From NCBI GenBank assembly GCA_021413865.1, contig JAIOPN010000045.1, positions 1 through 64,000 on the forward strand: a stretch of 64,000 nucleotides of DNA. Direction: 5' to 3'. Positions within the stretch are counted from its first letter, which is position 1, and every line of letters starts with the position of its first letter. Made by a program: the position numbers and the translations under genes. Of the stretch, positions 60,589 through 64,000 are shown piece by piece. This DNA comes from Planctomycetota bacterium. GTDB taxonomy: Bacteria; Planctomycetota; Phycisphaerae; Phycisphaerales; Phycisphaeraceae. Under the pieces are notes generated by a model. That model did no database searches and was not told the origin of the DNA. It worked only from the letters and a program-made list of their open reading frames with translations.

Positions 60589-61842
60589 TTACAAAACACG
60601 CCACTCCGACGGCTGCACAAAGTAGCCCTGCCCGGGGATCGGCAGCCGTCCGGTCCCCAGCATGTTGGAGAAGACCACCGTCATCGACGCCGCGTCGTCC
60701 ACGCGCTCGACCGTCTGATACCCGTCCCACAGCACGAACTGCACCATGTAATTGTCCGGCACCAACGGGAGCGAGGGAATCGCGCAACGCACCGTCGCCC
60801 GATCCGCCCCCTTGACGATCAGCGCGGAGTGGATAAGCGAGTGGAAAACCAGTACGCGCTGGCCGCGCAGGTTGACGAAGTTGAGCCCGATCTGCAGCCC
60901 GGCGATGTCGGCGAAGTCGCGCAGCTCCAGGTTGAACGTAACCGGGCCGCCCGCGGGGACGACGTTGGGCTCGCCCCCGGTCTCGACCGTCACGTCCGCC
61001 AGGATCGCCGGCCGCGGTGACGCCTGGACGCGCGGCCGCTCGCGGAACGGCAACGCCTTGTCCCCCGGCGACCGCGCCAGGTACATGGCGACCGCCTCCG
61101 TCGCGGGGATCAGCGGCGTGTTCCTGCCCTTGTTCATCACCAGCGCCGTCGAGCAGAGCGAGAGCACCGCGTCCATGTTGTGGCTGACGAAGAGCACCGT
61201 CCGACCGCTGCGGCCCGCCTCCTGCATCTTGCCCAGGCACTTGGCCTGAAAGGTCGCGTCGCCCACCGCCAGCACTTCGTCCACCACCAGAATCTCCGGG
61301 TCCAGGTGCGCCGCCACCGAGAACGCCAGCCGCATGTACATCCCGCTCGAATACCGCTTCACCGGCGTGTCGAGGAACTTCTCGACCTCCGAAAAATCCA
61401 CGATCTGGTCGAACCGCCTGTTAATGTCCGCGCGGCGCATGCCCAGGATCGCGCCGTTGAGGTAGATGTTCTCGCGCCCCGTCAGCTCCGGGTGGAACCC
61501 CGTGCCCACCTCCAGCAGCGACCCGACGCGCCCGCGGATGGTCACGCTGCCGGACGTCGGCTCGGTGATGCGCGAGAGCACCTTGAGCAGCGTGCTCTTG
61601 CCCGCGCCGTTCTTGCCGATGATGCCCACCACGTCGCCGCGCTTGACGCTGAACGCCACGTCGCGGAGCGCCCAGAGGATGTCTTCCTCGCTCTCGCCGC
61701 GTTTGGCCTTGCCGCCCAGCAGCCGCAGCGGCGCGGTGATAGCCCCCGCGATCGCCTCGCGCAGATTGTTGGTCTTGTGGCGCTCGCCCAACCGGTAGCG
61801 CTTGCTCAGACCCTCGACCTGGATCGCGATGTCACTGCTCAT
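60589..61842 (-). CDS. ABC transporter ATP-binding protein for polysaccharide export (Wzt-like)
   Basis: 417 residues. The ATPase domain (1-250) has Walker A GKNGAGKSTLL, signature KRYSSGMYMRLAFSVA (degenerate LSGGQ, as in Wzt/TagH), Walker B EILVVDEVLAVGD, and the H-loop VLFVSHNMD. GSLLEVGTGFHPELTGRENIYLNG is diagnostic of the polysaccharide and teichoic-acid subfamily. The C-terminal beta domain (about 270-417) resembles the Wzt substrate-recognition domain that reads the terminal modification of an O-antigen, fitting the nearby methyl- and acyltransferases. Overlaps the permease gene (ATGA). Confidence 0.9.
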   Translation of the reverse strand: MSSDIAIQVEGLSKRYRLGERHKTNNLREAIAGAITAPLRLLGGKAKRGESEEDILWALRDVAFSVKRGDVVGIIGKNGAGKSTLLKVLSRITEPTSGSVTIRGRVGSLLEVGTGFHPELTGRENIYLNGAILGMRRADINRRFDQIVDFSEVEKFLDTPVKRYSSGMYMRLAFSVAAHLDPEILVVDEVLAVGDATFQAKCLGKMQEAGRSGRTVLFVSHNMDAVLSLCSTALVMNKGRNTPLIPATEAVAMYLARSPGDKALPFRERPRVQASPRPAILADVTVETGGEPNVVPAGGPVTFNLELRDFADIAGLQIGLNFVNLRGQRVLVFHSLIHSALIVKGADRATVRCAIPSLPLVPDNYMVQFVLWDGYQTVERVDDAASMTVVFSNMLGTGRLPIPGQGYFVQPSEWRVL

Positions 61843-62729
61843 ACAAGGTCCGCGAAGGTCTTTTCCATCCGGCGGAAATAAAACAGACCGCCCAGCAGCA
61901 GCACCAGCACCGACACGACGGAGACCGCCGTCATCATCCCGGGCGCGAACTCCTCCCGGCCGCCCAGGAGCGCCCAGCGGAAGCCGTCCACCACGCCCAC
62001 CATCGGGTTGAGCGCGTACCAGACCCGCCACTTCTCGGGCACACGGGCGCTGGAGTAGATGATCGGCGAGGCGTACATCCAGAGCTGCACCATGATGGGC
62101 ACGGCGTAGCGCACGTCGCGGTACTGCACGTTCAGCGCCGAGAGCCAGAGCCCCACCGACAGCGCCGTCGCCACCGCGAGCAGGAAAAAGAGCGGGAGCG
62201 TCACCACCTGCCACCCCACCGTGACCTGGTCGTGGTACCAGACCAGCATGCCGGCGAGGAAGACCGAGCAGATGCAGAAATCCACCACGGCGCTGGCCAT
62301 GGAGGAGATGGGGATGATCAGCCGCGGGAAGTAAACCTTGCTGATGAGGTTCTGGCTGCCCACGAGGCTGTTGCTGGACTGGTTGAGCGAGACGGAGAAG
62401 AGCTGCCAGGGCGCCAGCGCGGTGAACATCGCCAGCGGCGCGGGCAGGCCGTTGAACAGCCTCTGGCGGTCGAGGCCGAACAGCGTGGTGAGGATCACCG
62501 TGAAGATGACCATCGTGAAGAAGGGCGGGATGATCGCCCAGAGGACGCCCAGAAAGGTCTGCTTGTAGCGGATGGTCACGTCGCGGACCGCCAGGTTCCA
62601 GAGCAGCTCGCGGTAGTACCATAGCTCGCCGAAGTCGATCGCCCGCCAGCCGGGCTTGGCGCGGATATAGACGGTCTGCGGCTCGGGGGCGGCGGCGAGG
62701 GGTGGTGTTGTGGCGGTGTCTGCCTGCAT
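61839..62729 (-). CDS. ABC transporter permease for polysaccharide export (Wzm-like)
   Basis: 296 residues, six predicted membrane spans (for example PPFFTMVIFTVILTTLFGL, SAVVDFCICSVFLAGMLVW, LPLFFLLAVATALSVGLWL). YRELLWNLAVRDVTIRYKQTFLGVLWAIIPP is the N-terminal interface helix of ABC2-type polysaccharide exporters. LNPMVGVVDGFRW is the family motif near the last two spans. ATG at 62729 is preferred; a GTG at 62762 is upstream. With the Wzt-like partner it should move a lipid-linked glycan across the inner membrane. Confidence 0.9.
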   Translation of the reverse strand: MQADTATTPPLAAAPEPQTVYIRAKPGWRAIDFGELWYYRELLWNLAVRDVTIRYKQTFLGVLWAIIPPFFTMVIFTVILTTLFGLDRQRLFNGLPAPLAMFTALAPWQLFSVSLNQSSNSLVGSQNLISKVYFPRLIIPISSMASAVVDFCICSVFLAGMLVWYHDQVTVGWQVVTLPLFFLLAVATALSVGLWLSALNVQYRDVRYAVPIMVQLWMYASPIIYSSARVPEKWRVWYALNPMVGVVDGFRWALLGGREEFAPGMMTAVSVVSVLVLLLGGLFYFRRMEKTFADLV

Positions 62730-62976
62730 GAACCTGGACCGGCCGGGGTGACTCTGCTTCACGGCAAGGGCACGCTCGCCCGGCCGACGGGGCCCGTGGA
62801 TTATCGGCTCAACACGGGGCCGATTTTACCCGCCGGCCCTAAGAGCATCGGCAGGATGGAACTATAGAGAAGAGACACGACCAAACACGAAACACCCGGA
62901 GATATCGGTGTTTTCGGCTTATGAGACGCTCAACCACTACGCCCATCGCCGATCGCCTGTTCGAGATGGCCCGGCC

Positions 62977-63615
62977 TCATTTGCGGCGCAGCTTCACCGG
63001 CTCTTCATGCGAGATCGTCACGCCGCCCGCGGCATCGGTGAACGTCACCTTCACGGTGACCTCCCCAACGCCCGCCGGCAACGGCCGGGGCAACGGCGTC
63101 TCCAGCGTGTAGTGCGTGCCCGTCAGGCCCGAACGGTAGGCCGCGTCCAATTCCGCCGGGGTGAAGGTCTTCTCGATCAGGGTCGCCACCGGCTGCCCGG
63201 GGGTGATCGCCACCACCTGCAGCACCGCGCGGCCCGCCGCCACGAGGAACCTTCCGCGCTGATCGATCGTCTTGAGATAGACCCGCAGCGCGTCGTCCGT
63301 CCCGTCACTATCCGTGTCGATCGCGCCGCTGTAATGATCGAATTTGATCTCGACGACGCGCGGGACCTCGGCCCCCTCGACCGCCGGCTGGGTCGCGGAC
63401 TGGGCCTCCAGCCGCTTGATCTCCGCCAGCCGCAGGTCGATGTTCCGGCTCAGCTCGTCAACCTTCGCCTTCAGCTCGGAGTTCTCGCGGCGCAGGCGGT
63501 CGTTGTCGTTCTCGAAGCCGCGCGGCCCGCGCGAACAGCCGCCCAGCAGGCCCAGCGCAAGCGCCAGCCCCGCGACGCCTGCGTGATGAAAACCAATGGA
63601 GGAGTGTCGGCTCAA
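62977..63615 (-). CDS. Coiled-coil lipoprotein of unknown function
   Basis: 212 residues. Lipobox LGLLGGC (Cys at about residue 27). A charged heptad-like coiled coil follows (DNDRLRRENSELKAKVDELSRNIDLRLAEIKRLEAQ, about 36-72), then a beta-rich domain of about 130 residues containing DTDSDGTDD, a calcium-loop-like acidic stretch, and ending EEPVKLRRK. A periplasmic or outer-membrane anchored assembly role is plausible. It lies between the Wzm gene (247-bp gap, in which I see nothing else) and clpP, all on the minus strand. Confidence 0.68.
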   Translation of the reverse strand: MSRHSSIGFHHAGVAGLALALGLLGGCSRGPRGFENDNDRLRRENSELKAKVDELSRNIDLRLAEIKRLEAQSATQPAVEGAEVPRVVEIKFDHYSGAIDTDSDGTDDALRVYLKTIDQRGRFLVAAGRAVLQVVAITPGQPVATLIEKTFTPAELDAAYRSGLTGTHYTLETPLPRPLPAGVGEVTVKVTFTDAAGGVTISHEEPVKLRRK

Positions 63616-63645
63616 GTTCCCGATCCCAATCAGGCAGGGCCCGAT

Positions 63646-64000
63646 TTATTCCACGGCGTCGTCGCCGTTCTTAGGCCCCGTGACCATCGAGTCGGGCATG
63701 TGTTCGAGCACACGGTCGGCGCAGCCGTAGCTGATGGATTCCTCGGCGTCGAGCCACTTGTCGCGCTCGCAGTCCCGCGCCACCGTCTCGTAATCCTTGC
63801 CGGTGCAGGAGGACATGATCTTGTAGAGCCGCTCGCGGGTGCGGAGCATCTCCTTGGCCTGGATGCTCAGGTCGGTCGCCTGGCCCTCGATCACCCCGCC
63901 GATCAGAGGCTGGTGCAGCAGCACCTTGCTGTTGGGCAGCATGTACCGCTTGCCCTTGGTGCCCGCCATCAGCAGCACCGAGCCCATCGAGGCCGCCACG
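63646..64000 (-). CDS. clpP: ATP-dependent Clp protease proteolytic subunit, C-terminal part (cut by window edge)
   Basis: Only the last 118 residues are in the window. AASMGSVLLMAG contains the nucleophile Ser, VLLHQPLIGG the catalytic His, and VARDCERDKWLDAEESISYGCADRVL the region with the catalytic Asp and the conserved closing helix. These match ClpP. The start lies beyond 64000, so length and start are unknown. The C-terminal tail (MVTGPKNGDDAVE) is short. The stop is 30 bp before the coiled-coil lipoprotein start. Confidence 0.9.
   Translation of the reverse strand, partial: VAASMGSVLLMAGTKGKRYMLPNSKVLLHQPLIGGVIEGQATDLSIQAKEMLRTRERLYKIMSSCTGKDYETVARDCERDKWLDAEESISYGCADRVLEHMPDSMVTGPKNGDDAVE

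Noticed and set aside
62730-62976. Possible gene or regulatory RNA in the 247-bp gap before wzm
   Set aside because: No ORF with a ribosome site, no hairpin with a T tract and no resemblance to a known riboswitch could be seen.

Overview
The window is GC-rich (by eye about two thirds G+C), densely packed chromosomal DNA of a Gram-negative-type bacterium. It most likely belongs to the Planctomycetota, class Phycisphaerae or a relative. The grounds are a methylene-tetrahydromethanopterin dehydrogenase (MtdB), a C-terminal PEP-CTERM-type sorting tail, several phytanoyl-CoA dioxygenases and Gfo/Idh/MocA oxidoreductases, scattered housekeeping genes that normally sit in operons (atpD, murD and dnaA, each alone), a CxxCGYDLRG zinc-ribbon membrane protein, and many short intergenic palindromes. 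The assignment is inferred from gene content; no rRNA is present to confirm it. I found no rRNA, tRNA, CRISPR array, prophage or intact insertion sequence.

Layout. 0-0.7 kb: the tail of an IS5-type transposase abutting a decapitated REP-associated tyrosine transposase, then a perfect 33-bp inverted repeat. 0.7-10.8 kb: single genes (M29 aminopeptidase, two alpha/beta hydrolases, an APH-type kinase, a VOC protein, a SlyD-type FKBP, a zinc-ribbon membrane protein, a 6-phosphogluconolactonase-type propeller, solitary atpD, a TauD-type dioxygenase). They are separated by four copies of one palindrome with core CCAGGCATGGCCATGCCTGG. 11-16 kb: a PEP-CTERM exported protein, a heparinase II/III-type lyase and hisF. 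15.1-19.8 kb: a PilT-type ATPase, a GspE/PilB homologue that has lost its ATPase motifs, and a CvpA-like membrane protein. 19.8-30.7 kb: murD, then a polyprenyl-linked glycan cluster (three GT2 enzymes, a GT39-like and a GT87-like membrane transferase, a methyltransferase, a methyltransferase-GT2 fusion, a DegT aminotransferase and a GNAT). 30.9-34 kb: an EF-G paralogue, ArfB, and a 21-residue lysine-rich peptide gene with its own promoter and terminator.

34-42 kb: a probable carbohydrate or small-molecule dissimilation locus: two tandem Gfo/Idh/MocA oxidoreductases, three phytanoyl-CoA-type dioxygenases, a TIM-barrel glycosidase-like protein and a sugar isomerase/epimerase. 42-47 kb: an outer-membrane barrel protein, a lipoprotein and a CHASE2-adenylate cyclase in one operon. 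47-51.5 kb: mtdB, a VOC protein, dnaA with an upstream AT-rich region carrying two 9-bp DnaA-box-like repeats (candidate oriC), and a GNAT. 51.5-56.7 kb: secreted or lipid-anchored proteins of unknown role, prmC, panC and a multi-cluster ferredoxin. 56.7-62.7 kb: a second surface-glycan cluster on the minus strand with a Wzm/Wzt-type ABC exporter, an FkbM methyltransferase, a hexapeptide acyltransferase, a GT-D transferase and another transferase that seems to start at CTG. The window ends in a coiled-coil lipoprotein and the C-terminal part of ClpP.

How it works together. The two glycan clusters plus murD point to heavy investment in cell-surface polysaccharide: precursors are built on lipid carriers by the first cluster and exported by the ABC system of the second (the link between the clusters is inference). 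The 34-42 kb locus looks like oxidative breakdown of an unidentified sugar-like compound. Regulatory punctuation is unusual. Several genes have a TANNNT box only 6-9 nt before the start codon and no Shine-Dalgarno sequence, suggesting leaderless mRNAs, while others have ordinary AGGAG-type sites. Most gene ends carry palindromes from at least six repeat families.
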